Source of the DNA: Alphaproteobacteria bacterium
GTDB taxonomy: Bacteria > Pseudomonadota > Alphaproteobacteria > JAAEOK01
DNA: 64,000 nucleotides
Assembly: GCA_024244705.1 (NCBI GenBank)
Contig: JAAEOK010000098.1
Span: forward strand, 124,001 to 188,000
Reading direction: 5' to 3'
Below, in pieces: positions 8,662 through 16,561 of the stretch (its first letter is position 1; every line of letters starts with the position of its first letter). The notes beneath the pieces are model-generated. The model saw only the letters and a list, made by a program, of their open reading frames with translations, made no database searches and was not told where the DNA came from. The position numbers and the translations under genes were made by a program.

Positions 8662-9783
8662 ATGCTCATCGGCGTTCCCAAAGAGATCAAGAAGCAGGAA
8701 AACCGTGTCGGCCTGACGCCGGCGAGCGTTCGCGAATTGAACGAACACGGGCACAAGATCCTGGTCGAGACAACGGCCGGCGAAGGAATCGGGTTCACCG
8801 ACGCCGATTACCGCGCCGTCGGGGCCAAGATTTCCAAGACCGCTACCGAGGTTTTCGCCAAGGCCGAGATGGTGGTCAAGGTCAAGGAACCGCAGCCGAG
8901 CGAGATCCGGATGCTGCGCGCGGGACAGGTGTTGTTCACCTACCTGCACCTCGCCCCCGACCCGCGTCAGACCAAGGGGTTGGTCAAGTCGGGTTGTATC
9001 GCGATCGCCTATGAAACCGTGACCGGACCGGGCGGCAAGGGATTGCCGCTGCTGTCACCGATGAGCGAGGTGGCGGGGCGGATGTCGATCCAGGCCGGCG
9101 CCCATTGCCTGGAGAAACAACAGGGCGGGTCCGGCATGCTGCTCGGCGGCGTGCCCGGGGTCGCGGCGGCGAAAGTGGTCATTCTCGGCGGCGGCGTTGC
9201 CGGCACCAACGCGGCGCGCATGGCGATGGGCCTCGAGGCCCATGTCACGGTCGTCGACATCAGCTTGCAGCAGCTCTATGCGCTCGATCTCCAATTCGGG
9301 CCGATGCTCAACACCATTTACGCGACCCGCGATTCGATCGAGCAGCACGTCCTCGGCGCCGATCTGGTGGTCGGCGCGGTGCTGGTTCCGGGCGCGGCGG
9401 CGCCGAGGCTGGTCACCCGCGACATCGTGCGGCGGATGAAGAAGGGATCGGTCCTGGTCGACATCTCGATCGATCAGGGTGGCTGCTTCGAGACCAGCCG
9501 GGCGACGACCCACGCCGACCCGACCTACCTGGTCGACGACGTCGTCCACTATTGCGTCGCCAACATGCCGGGTGCCGTCGCCCGCACGTCGTCGATCGCC
9601 CTCAACAACGCAACGCTGCCGTTCGCCTTGGCGCTCGCCGACAAGGGCTACCGCCGCGCCTTGGCCGAGGACCACAACCTGATGCGCGGCCTCAACGTCC
9701 ATAAGGGCCTCGTCACCTACCCGGCCGTGGCCCAGGCGCTGGGCTACGATTTCGTCCACCCCGAGGAGGCCATCGCGGCATGA
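8662..9783 (+). CDS. ald: Alanine dehydrogenase
   Basis: 373-residue NAD-dependent enzyme interconverting L-alanine and pyruvate + ammonium. The N-terminal domain carries [20 protein letters not shown] (residues 4-23), the substrate-binding KVKEP (Lys ~74) and [10 protein letters not shown] (catalytic His ~96). The NAD-binding Rossmann core has [28 protein letters not shown] near residue 172. [15 protein letters not shown] near 271 is the second Ald/PNT signature. Length equals the typical enzyme (about 371). AGGGGAG precedes ATG 8662. The stop overlaps the start of ppa by 4 nt (ATGA), coupling alanine catabolism and pyrophosphate hydrolysis translationally. Confidence 0.97.
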   Translation: MLIGVPKEIKKQENRVGLTPASVRELNEHGHKILVETTAGEGIGFTDADYRAVGAKISKTATEVFAKAEMVVKVKEPQPSEIRMLRAGQVLFTYLHLAPDPRQTKGLVKSGCIAIAYETVTGPGGKGLPLLSPMSEVAGRMSIQAGAHCLEKQQGGSGMLLGGVPGVAAAKVVILGGGVAGTNAARMAMGLEAHVTVVDISLQQLYALDLQFGPMLNTIYATRDSIEQHVLGADLVVGAVLVPGAAAPRLVTRDIVRRMKKGSVLVDISIDQGGCFETSRATTHADPTYLVDDVVHYCVANMPGAVARTSSIALNNATLPFALALADKGYRRALAEDHNLMRGLNVHKGLVTYPAVAQALGYDFVHPEEAIAA

Positions 9784-10313
9784 ATCTCGACCACATCGCG
9801 ACCGGCGAGAACCCGCCCACGGACCTCAATGTCATCATCGAGATCCCGCTCGGCGGCAACCCGGTCAAGTACGAGGTCGACAAAAGATCGGGCGCCATGT
9901 ACGTCGACCGCTTTCTCCACACGGCGATGTTCTATCCGTCGAATTACGGCTTCCTGCCGCACACGTTGTCGGATGACGGCGATCCTTGCGACGTGATGGT
10001 GGTCAGCACGGTTCCGGTGGTCCCCGGTGCGGTCATTCGCTCGCGCCCGATCGGCGTGCTGATGATGGAGGACGAAGCAGGGATGGATGAAAAGATCCTC
10101 GCCGTGCCGGTCGACAAGCTCCACCCGTTCTATTCCAATGTCGCCTCCTACCGCCAGCTGCCGCCGATCCTGATCGAGCAGATCGGCCACTTCTTCGAAC
10201 ACTACAAGGACCTCGAGAAAGGCAAGTGGGCCAAGGTCGTGCGCTGGGGCGAAACCGAGGAGGCCTGCCGGCTCATACTGGAAGCGATCGAACGGGCCAA
10301 CGGCGAAGGCTGA
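9780..10313 (+). CDS. ppa: Inorganic pyrophosphatase (family I)
   Basis: 177-residue soluble pyrophosphatase that hydrolyses PPi to drive biosynthesis. The family I signature [12 protein letters not shown] (about residues 63-74) contains the metal-binding Asp triad. [16 protein letters not shown] and [13 protein letters not shown] (about 52-60) are the conserved active-site strands. The C-terminal part [16 protein letters not shown] is typical of bacterial hexameric enzymes. ATG 9780 overlaps the ald stop (ATGA). The family is essential and widespread; call is secure. Confidence 0.97.
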   Translation: MNLDHIATGENPPTDLNVIIEIPLGGNPVKYEVDKRSGAMYVDRFLHTAMFYPSNYGFLPHTLSDDGDPCDVMVVSTVPVVPGAVIRSRPIGVLMMEDEAGMDEKILAVPVDKLHPFYSNVASYRQLPPILIEQIGHFFEHYKDLEKGKWAKVVRWGETEEACRLILEAIERANGEG

Positions 10314-10348
10314 ATCCGGTCCGTGATGCGTTGCAAGGCGAAAGGGAG

Positions 10349-10873
10349 ATGACGGCCGACCCGCGGATCACCATCGTCGAAGGCGATATCACGACGCAGG
10401 AGGTCGATGCGATCGTCAATGCCGCCAACGAGAGCCTGCTCGGCGGCGGCGGCGACGGCGCCATCCATCGCGCGGCCGGCTCGGACCTGCTCGAAGAATG
10501 CGGCGCGATCGGCGGCTGCCCGACCGGTCAGGCACGAATCACCGCGGGCTACCGTTTGCCGGCCCGTCACGTCATCCACACGGTGGGGCCGGTATGGCGC
10601 GGCGGCGGCCACGACGAGGACGCGCTGCTCGCCGCGTGTTACCGAGAGAGCCTGCGGCTGGCACAGGAACACGGTCTGCGCCGCATCGCTTTTCCCGGTA
10701 TCAGCACCGGAATCTACGGCTTTCCCGCCGAGCGGGCGGCGCGGATCGCGATCGCCACGATCACCGCGGAACTCGCGGACGACGCCACGCTAACGGAAGT
10801 GCGGCTGGTCTGCTTCGGTGACCAGGCACGGCGGATCGCAGTGGCCGCCCAGGGCGCGCATGGTCTCGATTAA
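10349..10873 (+). CDS. Macrodomain protein, O-acetyl-ADP-ribose / ADP-ribosyl hydrolase type
   Basis: 174-residue stand-alone macrodomain. The ADP-ribose-binding loops are visible: [26 protein letters not shown] (about residues 19-44), [17 protein letters not shown], and the phosphate loop [10 protein letters not shown] (about 118-127). This is the MacroD/YmdB subclass, which removes O-acetyl-ADP-ribose or mono-ADP-ribose from acidic residues. Start ATG 10349 is preceded by AAAGGGAG; longer in-frame extensions overlap ppa. It follows ppa after 35 nt and may share its transcript. It converges on phoB. Confidence 0.93.
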   Translation: MTADPRITIVEGDITTQEVDAIVNAANESLLGGGGDGAIHRAAGSDLLEECGAIGGCPTGQARITAGYRLPARHVIHTVGPVWRGGGHDEDALLAACYRESLRLAQEHGLRRIAFPGISTGIYGFPAERAARIAIATITAELADDATLTEVRLVCFGDQARRIAVAAQGAHGLD

Positions 10874-10894
10874 ATTCCGAACGACGGTGGGCAG

Positions 10895-11580
10895 TCAGGC
10901 CGCTTCGAGGTCGAGAGCGTAGCCTGCGGAGCGGACCGTGCGGATGGGGTCGGGCGCCTGCTGGTCGTTGAGCGCCCGGCGCAATCGACGGATATGGACA
11001 TCGACCGTGCGCGGCTCGATATAGGCGTCGCGGCCCCACACCGCATCGAGCAGCTGCTCGCGCGAGAACACCCGGCCCGGGTGTTCGAGGAAATGGCGCA
11101 GCAGACGGAATTCGGTCGGGCCGAGGTGGACGCGGCGGCCGCCGCGGATGACGCGGTGAGATCCATCTCGATGTCCTCGAAGCTCAGCATGTCGGCGGCC
11201 AGCGCCGGCCGCGACCGGCGCAGCACCGCGCGAATGCGGGCGACCAACTCTTCCGGCGAGAACGGCTTGGTTACATAGTCGTCGGCGCCGCTGTCGAGAC
11301 CGCGCACGCGGTCGCCCTCCTCGCCCCGCGCGGTCAGCATGATGACCGGGATGTTCCGGGTTTCGGGCCGGCGCCGCAAACGGCGACAGACCTCGATGCC
11401 CGAGACCACGGGCAGCATCCAATCGAGCACGATAAGGTCGGGCAGTTCCTCGGCCACGACCATCAAGGCTTCCTCGCCGTCGACCGCCTCGGCGACGCGG
11501 AACCCGGCCTTTTCCAGATTGTAGCGCAGCAGGGTGACCAACGAGGCTTCGTCCTCGACCACTAGAATCAGTGGAGTCAT
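10895..11580 (-). pseudogene. phoB: Phosphate regulon response regulator PhoB, frameshifted
   Basis: OmpR/PhoB-class response regulator for phosphate starvation, broken between its two domains. One frame from ATG 11580 gives an intact receiver domain: ILVVEDEASLVTLLRYNLEKAG, phospho-acceptor in LIVLDWMLP, conserved Lys in DDYVTKPFSPEEL. At about 11155-11165, after the residues EMDLTA, the frame fails. The winged-helix domain (HLGPTEFRLLRHFLEHPGRV, REQLLDAVWG, RTVDVHIRRLRRAL) continues in the next frame to TGA 10895-10897. A deletion of one (or four) bases explains it. Read straight, the product would be about 236 residues with a nonsense C-terminus and no DNA-binding domain. The ATG overlaps the stop of the truncated pstS. 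Confidence 0.9.
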
Positions 11581-12296
11581 TCGCTGTCGCCCTCCAGCTT
11601 CTGGACGATCAAATTGTCGTTTTCGCCGGCTTCGACGTAGGCGCCGTCTTCGCGGATCGTGTGGCAGACCGCCTTGTACTGGTTCTTGTCCGATTTCTTC
11701 AGCGCGGCGATTGACCCGAAGGTCTTGCAGCCGCCCTCCATCGCCAACTCGACGAAGGCATCGCGGGTGCCCGAGGTCGGCGGCGGGCCGAGGACCTCGA
11801 TCTTGTGCGCCGGCAGGGCCGGGTCGATCTCGCCCCACGTCTTGTAGGGATTGGGGGCCAGGTTGCCGTCGGCGTCGGGAACATCCTTGGCCAGAGCCTG
11901 CCACAGCTGCTGGAGGGTGACGGTCATCTGCGGCGTCGACTTGGCGTTGGCCAGCACGATGCCGTCAAAGCCGATCTTCACTTCGGTGATATCGGTGACG
12001 CCGTTCTTGGCGCAGGATTCGATCTCGGAGTCCTTGATCTTACGCGAAGCGTTGGTCATGTCCGGGTGCTGCGTGCCGACGCCGGAGCAAAACAGCTTCA
12101 GGCCGCCGCCCGATCCCGTGCTCTCGACGACCGGAGTCTTGAACCCGCTGGTCCGGCCGAACCGCTCGGCGACCGCGGTCGAGAAGGGAAATACCGTCGA
12201 CGAACCGACGATTCGGATCTGGTCGCGCGCCTCGGTGGCGCCGGCGGCCAGGATAACGCTCGCCATGGCGGCGAAAAGCATGGTTTTCTTCAACAC
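11577..12296 (-). CDS. pstS: Phosphate-binding protein PstS, C-terminally truncated
   Basis: Periplasmic phosphate-binding component of the Pst ABC importer, 239 residues where this family is usually about 340. A signal peptide ends near TEARD. Phosphate-binding segments are present: IVGSSTVFPFSTAVAERF (about residues 28-45), ESTGSGGGLKLFCSGVG, DMTNASRKIKDSEI, and TSGTRDAFVELAM. The sequence matches the family up to NLIVQKLE and then ends GDSE-stop, with the stop overlapping the phoB start (ATGA). The last ~100 residues, part of the second lobe, are missing, as are pstC, pstA, pstB and phoU, which normally follow. The protein is unlikely to bind phosphate normally. A Pho box lies upstream. 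Confidence 0.9.
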   Translation of the reverse strand: MLKKTMLFAAMASVILAAGATEARDQIRIVGSSTVFPFSTAVAERFGRTSGFKTPVVESTGSGGGLKLFCSGVGTQHPDMTNASRKIKDSEIESCAKNGVTDITEVKIGFDGIVLANAKSTPQMTVTLQQLWQALAKDVPDADGNLAPNPYKTWGEIDPALPAHKIEVLGPPPTSGTRDAFVELAMEGGCKTFGSIAALKKSDKNQYKAVCHTIREDGAYVEAGENDNLIVQKLEGDSE

Positions 12297-12386
12297 GTCG
12301 AGTCCTCCTGCGCGGGAACGGGGAATATCCGGCCGCCCGGCGGCCGTCCGGCGAGCCGCACCCTAATCGTTCCGCGCTTTAGATTT

Positions 12387-12415
12387 ACTACAGTTGGATG
12401 ACAGTTTCGTGACAC
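12387..12415 (-). promoter_or_regulatory. Pho box (PhoB binding site), three tandem half-sites
   Basis: On the minus strand the sequence reads GTGTCAC-GAAA-CTGTCAT-CCAA-CTGTAGT: three 7-mers at exact 11-bp spacing. The middle and last match the Pho box pattern CTGTCAT-N4-CTGTCAT. It lies about 90 nt ahead of the pstS start and downstream of the small lipoprotein gene, so it should control pstS and, through it, phoB. Confidence 0.8.
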
Positions 12416-12448
12416 CCCGACCGAACCGGCCGCGGTGTCGGCCGCTGG

Positions 12449-12619
12449 CTAGTCGGGATAGGGCACCGAGAAACTGTAGACGCCGTCCTTGCCGGTGAAG
12501 AGGCCGGGGCCGGATTTGATCTCGTCCGGCCCGTCATAGGCGAAATCCTCGCCGCCGACGCAGGCCGAGAGGGCCACAACGAGGGCGGGAATAATCAGGT
12601 ATCGCATTTTCGATGTCAT
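12449..12619 (-). CDS. 56-residue lipoprotein in the Pho locus
   Basis: Small predicted lipoprotein of 56 residues. It begins MTSKMRYLIIPALVVALSAC, with a lipobox ALSA-C and the acylated Cys at residue 20. The mature part is only 36 residues and contains YDGPDEIKSGPGLFTGKDG followed by a short YSFSVPYPD end. I believe similar 'deIKSGPGLFsG.DG' micro-lipoproteins occur in other alphaproteobacteria, but I know no function. It sits between the porin (21 nt upstream) and the Pho box of pstS, so it probably shares the porin transcript. ATG 12619 was chosen because the lipoprotein signal begins there. It is too short for many gene finders. Confidence 0.72.
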   Translation of the reverse strand: MTSKMRYLIIPALVVALSACVGGEDFAYDGPDEIKSGPGLFTGKDGVYSFSVPYPD

Positions 12620-12639
12620 GGCCGTGTTTCCCCCGTGCT

Positions 12640-14013
12640 CTAGAATTTCTGCCGCACGCCGAGGAGGCCGACCCAGATGTCCTGGTAGGGATCCTCGGCC
12701 GGATCGGTGACCGAAAAATAGTTACCGCCGAAATAGATTTCGGTGCCGCTGGCGTCGACGTTCTGCACCAATTGGACGCCGTAATTGTCGGATTCGCTGC
12801 CGTTGTTCAAATAGTCCCAGCCCATCCACACATTGCCGGAGACGGCGGTCTTGCCGAAGCTGAACCATTTCTGCTGGATGCCGCCCTTGACATAGTAGAA
12901 AGACGGTTCCGGATCGGTGCCGGTCGCGGTGTCGAGTACCGTGCCGTAGGCGCCGGTGACGAACAGGCCGGTCGGCACGTGCAGCACAGAGGCCGAGCCG
13001 CTGATGCCCTCGACGCCTTCGTTGTTGGGGACATCGGTGTCGGTGTACCAGCCCGCGGCGGCGACCACCTTGAGGCCGCCGGCGACGTCGAGCTTTTGCT
13101 TGTACTGGCCGCGCGCATCCCACTGTCCGCCATCGCCGTAGCTGGTCGACAGGGAGAAACCGGCGAAGGTCGGCGTGTCGTAGCGCACCCGCTGTTGCCG
13201 GCTGAGGCCGTCGAGGTTGTCGAAATAATCGTTGACCGTATTGCCGCTCAGCACGCCGGAGGGGTCCAAGCGGAAGTCCAAACCGCCGCCGATCGTTTCG
13301 ACCTCGGACTTGCCGGCGACCGTGGTTCCGGAAAGATCCTGCTCGCTGATGCCGTTCGAGGCCATGTCGCCCTGGCCAACGGTGATCTTGCCGTATTCCT
13401 TGTTCTTGATGAAAGCCTCGGCCTTGCGCAAATTGAAATCGAAACTCCGCGTCTCGTCGTCGTCCTGGTTGACCTCGTTGCTGGCGTTCTGCTCGACCTC
13501 CAGTTCCATCGTGGCGCCGGCGCTCCAGTGGTCGTCAATCGGCGCCCTAACCTTGAAACGGAAGCGCGATGACGAGTTGTCGTTGTCGACGACCCAGACC
13601 TTGCGGTCATTGTCGGTGATGCCGGGACCGTCGCCGCTGTCGGCGGCCATGACGCCCATATTGACCTGGCCCGACAATTCGAAGGTCATGCCCTTCTTCC
13701 CGCTATTGACCAGGGAGCCCTCGTCCGGAATGCGGTCGGGATTGACCGCGGTTCCCGAAATCTGTTCGACCCGCTGGTTGATATTCTGGGTCTGCCCCTC
13801 CTGGAGCCTAAGGTTCTGCGCGTTGTCCTGGACCTGGGACTCGAGCTGGTTGAGCCGCGGCAGGAGATTTTGCAGCGTCTCCCATTGCTCCTTGGTCATG
13901 GTCACGGTGACTGTTTCGCCGGCGTCGGCGGCGCCGGCGCATATCAATGCGGCCAGCGATACCGAGCCGAACACCGGGCCGAGCCGCGGTCTCTTGGGTT
14001 TCCACCTTGTCAT
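12640..14013 (-). CDS. Gram-negative porin with N-terminal coiled coil (DcaP-like)
   Basis: 457-residue outer-membrane porin, read from its own ATG 14013, which has an excellent AAGGAGGG ribosome site 5 nt upstream. The signal peptide (MTRWKPKRPRLGPVFGSVSLAALICAGAADA) is followed by a Leu/Gln/Asn-rich coiled coil (about residues 42-80: EQWETLQNLLPRLNQLESQ). Then come alternating beta strands beginning FELSGQVNMGVM and ending in a terminal Phe (GVRQKF), the outer-membrane insertion signal. A periplasmic coiled coil before the barrel is known from trimeric DcaP-type porins. Its location in a Pho locus suggests anion or phosphate uptake, as for OprP-like channels, but this is inference. The frame upstream is open straight back into phoR. 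Confidence 0.85.
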   Translation of the reverse strand: MTRWKPKRPRLGPVFGSVSLAALICAGAADAGETVTVTMTKEQWETLQNLLPRLNQLESQVQDNAQNLRLQEGQTQNINQRVEQISGTAVNPDRIPDEGSLVNSGKKGMTFELSGQVNMGVMAADSGDGPGITDNDRKVWVVDNDNSSSRFRFKVRAPIDDHWSAGATMELEVEQNASNEVNQDDDETRSFDFNLRKAEAFIKNKEYGKITVGQGDMASNGISEQDLSGTTVAGKSEVETIGGGLDFRLDPSGVLSGNTVNDYFDNLDGLSRQQRVRYDTPTFAGFSLSTSYGDGGQWDARGQYKQKLDVAGGLKVVAAAGWYTDTDVPNNEGVEGISGSASVLHVPTGLFVTGAYGTVLDTATGTDPEPSFYYVKGGIQQKWFSFGKTAVSGNVWMGWDYLNNGSESDNYGVQLVQNVDASGTEIYFGGNYFSVTDPAEDPYQDIWVGLLGVRQKF

Positions 14014-15501
14014 CCTATCCCTCCTTGGCATGGAATAATTGCAATATCGGACGCGCGCTGTTTTGACCTCGTCCGAATCATTCCGGCGCCGGTCCGCTGG
14101 ACGCTGTGGCGCGTTTTCGGCGGCGACCAGATAAACCGAAAAAGTGGCGCCGCGACCCGGCGAACTTTCGATGGTCAGCGAGCCGCGATGCCGATTGACG
14201 ATGTGTTTGGCGATGGCCAGGCCGAGGCCGGTGCCGCCGAGTTCCCGCGAGCGTGCCGGATCGATCCGGTAAAACCGCTCGGTGAGCCGCGGCAGATGCT
14301 CGGGAGCGATACCGTCGCCGGCGTTGTGGACCGAGACCGAAACGACACTTTCACCGGGCGCGAGCCTGTCGAGCGGGCCGCGGCCGCTGGTGGCGACTGT
14401 CACCGTGACCGCGGTGCCGGCAGGGCCATACTTGATCGCATTGTCGACCAGGTTTTGCGCCACTTGCTCGAGTTGGTCGCCGTCACCGATCACCGGAGCC
14501 GGATCGAGTTCGAGACGGAGATCGATCGACATCTCCTTCTCCTGCGCTTGCAATTGCAGGCTCTCGGCAGCGCGGCGCATGGCGGCCACAAGATCCACGT
14601 GTTGCGTCGGCCGCGCATGCTCGCTGAGTTCGATCCGTGACAGCGACAACAGGTCATTGATCAGGCGCGCCATGCGCCCCGCCTGTTCCTGCATGATGCC
14701 GAGGAAACGTGCCCGCGCGCGCGCGTCGCCCGCGGCCGGACCGCGCAGGGTTTCGACGAAGCCGATCAACGCCGACAACGGCGTCCGCAACTCATGGCTG
14801 GCGTTGGCGACGAAATCGGCCCGCATGCGGTCGGCGCGCTTGACCTCGGTCAGATCATGAAGCGTTAAAACGAGAACCGCACCGTCCGCCGATTGCTCGC
14901 TCAGCCGCCGGACGCGGGCGCTGAAAGCGCGGTCGACGACCCCCGGCAGCGTGAACTCGGCCTCTTGTCCGGTTCCCTCCTCGAGCGTCCGCTGAACGGC
15001 GTCGATGACATTCGGGTGACGCAAAGTGGCCAATAGATCCTGCCCGGCGGCGACCCGGCTCAGCACCGACCGCGACGCCGCATTGGCCCGCACCAGCCGC
15101 ATTTGCTGGTCGAGGGTCAGGATCGGATCGGGCAGACTGTCGATGATGATTTCATCGGCCGCCAATTGCGTCCTCAGGTGTTCGTCCTGGGCGCGCCACT
15201 CCCGCCGATGGCGGCGCAGCGATCCATCGAGCCCGGCGACCAACGAACCTTCGGCAACCGCCGGAACCTGTTCGCGTTCGGGGCTCCTGAGCCCATCGGC
15301 GACGTGGCGTAAAATCTCGATATCCCGGAGATGACGCCAAACCAACGCGGCGACAACGAGTGCGCAGAACGCCGCCGCCGCCAGTGCCGGCAGCGGCGCC
15401 AGCCAGCCGACCACCACGAGCACGCCGAGGGCCGCCGCGACCGGCAGGGTCAACAGCGTGGTGGTGAGCAAAACGTCATTTTTCCGCGGCCGCGGCGCCA
15501 T
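12640..15501 (-). CDS. phoR: Phosphate sensor kinase PhoR, reading in frame through the porin
   Basis: Membrane histidine kinase for the phosphate regulon, whose frame lacks its own stop. Two N-terminal membrane spans (LLTTTLLTLPVAAALGVLVVV and ALAAAAFCALVVAALVW) are followed by a PAS domain (IIIDSLPDPILTLDQQ), HisKA (FVANASHELRTPL with the phospho-His), and HATPase (NLVDNAIKYG, GTGLGLAIAKHI). The kinase is complete and ends about base 14118. From there the same frame runs through a charged linker into the porin to 12640, about 953 residues in all. ATG 15501 is preferred (AAGGG upstream) over GTG 15528. Most likely the true phoR stop was lost by a small indel: another frame has TGA near 14076. 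The porin then starts independently. Confidence 0.82.
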   Translation of the reverse strand: MAPRPRKNDVLLTTTLLTLPVAAALGVLVVVGWLAPLPALAAAAFCALVVAALVWRHLRDIEILRHVADGLRSPEREQVPAVAEGSLVAGLDGSLRRHRREWRAQDEHLRTQLAADEIIIDSLPDPILTLDQQMRLVRANAASRSVLSRVAAGQDLLATLRHPNVIDAVQRTLEEGTGQEAEFTLPGVVDRAFSARVRRLSEQSADGAVLVLTLHDLTEVKRADRMRADFVANASHELRTPLSALIGFVETLRGPAAGDARARARFLGIMQEQAGRMARLINDLLSLSRIELSEHARPTQHVDLVAAMRRAAESLQLQAQEKEMSIDLRLELDPAPVIGDGDQLEQVAQNLVDNAIKYGPAGTAVTVTVATSGRGPLDRLAPGESVVSVSVHNAGDGIAPEHLPRLTERFYRIDPARSRELGGTGLGLAIAKHIVNRHRGSLTIESSPGRGATFSVYLVAAENAPQRPADRRRNDSDEVKTARVRYCNYSMPRRDRMTRWKPKRPRLGPVFGSVSLAALICAGAADAGETVTVTMTKEQWETLQNLLPRLNQLESQVQDNAQNLRLQEGQTQNINQRVEQISGTAVNPDRIPDEGSLVNSGKKGMTFELSGQVNMGVMAADSGDGPGITDNDRKVWVVDNDNSSSRFRFKVRAPIDDHWSAGATMELEVEQNASNEVNQDDDETRSFDFNLRKAEAFIKNKEYGKITVGQGDMASNGISEQDLSGTTVAGKSEVETIGGGLDFRLDPSGVLSGNTVNDYFDNLDGLSRQQRVRYDTPTFAGFSLSTSYGDGGQWDARGQYKQKLDVAGGLKVVAAAGWYTDTDVPNNEGVEGISGSASVLHVPTGLFVTGAYGTVLDTATGTDPEPSFYYVKGGIQQKWFSFGKTAVSGNVWMGWDYLNNGSESDNYGVQLVQNVDASGTEIYFGGNYFSVTDPAEDPYQDIWVGLLGVRQKF

Positions 15502-15619
15502 CACGAACCCTTGTGTAATCCCTGTCACTGTTCGCCGCCCCAGGGTCCTCTACCATATCGCACTTCTTGCGCAAGAAAACGCGCCATGGCCGATCGAGTA
15601 AATTGAGGGAGGCACCGCG

Positions 15620-16516
15620 ATGAGAAACCACCACCCCATGCTCGGCTTGATCGTTGCCGTCGGCGTGTTCGCCGGCGCCGCAGACGCCACGGCCCAGAGC
15701 AACCCGCCGTGGCTGTCGCCGGCCAACTCCGACAAGTTGCTGAGCGAATTGAAGGCATTGATCGATAAGGGCGCGAACGAAGGCCTGGCCAAGAAGAAGT
15801 ACATCAAGGAACTCAGGCAGTTGACCGCGCGCTACGACTGGCCATGGTCCCGATTGCTGATGATCGAGGAGTTCGCCGACGGCAATTACAGCGCCAACCC
15901 GCCCTGGACCGTGCGCTCCGGCCGCTTCGAGATGAACCGGGAATTCGGCTTGGTCAGCATTCAAAATCAAGCGCAGCAATCGACCAGTCAGCCGGGTCAG
16001 CCCCAAGGCACGGTCGGCCAACAATTGCTAGGCGCCGTATTGCAACAGGTGCTGCCGCCGCAAAATCAGCAGCAGCAACAGCAGCCGGCGGCGACCCGTG
16101 GCGACATCTATACCGCACTGGGCATTGCCAACGGATTTGATATCCGCCTCGTCCTCCGCACCCGCAACGAGCCCGGCCGCTTCGAGTTCGGCCCCTATAT
16201 CGCCGGGCAGAGCGACGAAGGCTATCGCATCGTCTATGCCCCCGGCGGCAATCCGTCACTGGCCCTGGTCCGCTATTCCGCGATCGGCAGCGGCGTCGTC
16301 GAGACAGCCAAATCGCAAGTCCAACTCACCGAGGGACAGGACCAATACATCCAATGGTTCCGCCACCCCAACGGCGACATGGCGGTCTATGTCAACGGCA
16401 AGGAAACCATCGTCGCCAGCGACCGCACCTTCACCAAGGGCTTCGACGGCATCATCATGAGCAACCTGGGCGGCACCTACGCGGTCGGCGAGGTCGCCGT
16501 CTACGGCACCAACTGA
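15620..16516 (+). CDS. Exported Gln-rich protein, unknown function
   Basis: 298-residue secreted protein without a recognised family. Residues 1-26 are a signal peptide ending DATAQS. An alpha-helical region follows (SDKLLSELKALIDKGANEGLAKKKYIKELRQL), then a Gln/Pro-rich linker (about residues 118-155, including a run of six Gln). A beta-rich C-terminal half (about 160-298) has WFRHPNGDMAVYVNGKETI and FTKGFDGIIMSNLGGTYAVGEVAVYG. That half reads like a lectin/LamG-type jelly-roll carbohydrate-binding domain, though I cannot name one with certainty. GAGGGAGG precedes ATG 15620. It diverges from phoR across 118 nt, so it may share regulation with the Pho locus. Confidence 0.72.
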   Translation: MRNHHPMLGLIVAVGVFAGAADATAQSNPPWLSPANSDKLLSELKALIDKGANEGLAKKKYIKELRQLTARYDWPWSRLLMIEEFADGNYSANPPWTVRSGRFEMNREFGLVSIQNQAQQSTSQPGQPQGTVGQQLLGAVLQQVLPPQNQQQQQQPAATRGDIYTALGIANGFDIRLVLRTRNEPGRFEFGPYIAGQSDEGYRIVYAPGGNPSLALVRYSAIGSGVVETAKSQVQLTEGQDQYIQWFRHPNGDMAVYVNGKETIVASDRTFTKGFDGIIMSNLGGTYAVGEVAVYGTN

Positions 16517-16561
16517 GCAAGAAGCCACCTCCGGCGTCGCTGCGACTCCGTCGCCGCGTGG

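Noticed and set aside
11140-11170. Programmed frameshift in phoB
   Set aside because: No slippery heptamer or downstream structure is evident, and PhoB is not known to be made by frameshifting; an indel is simpler.
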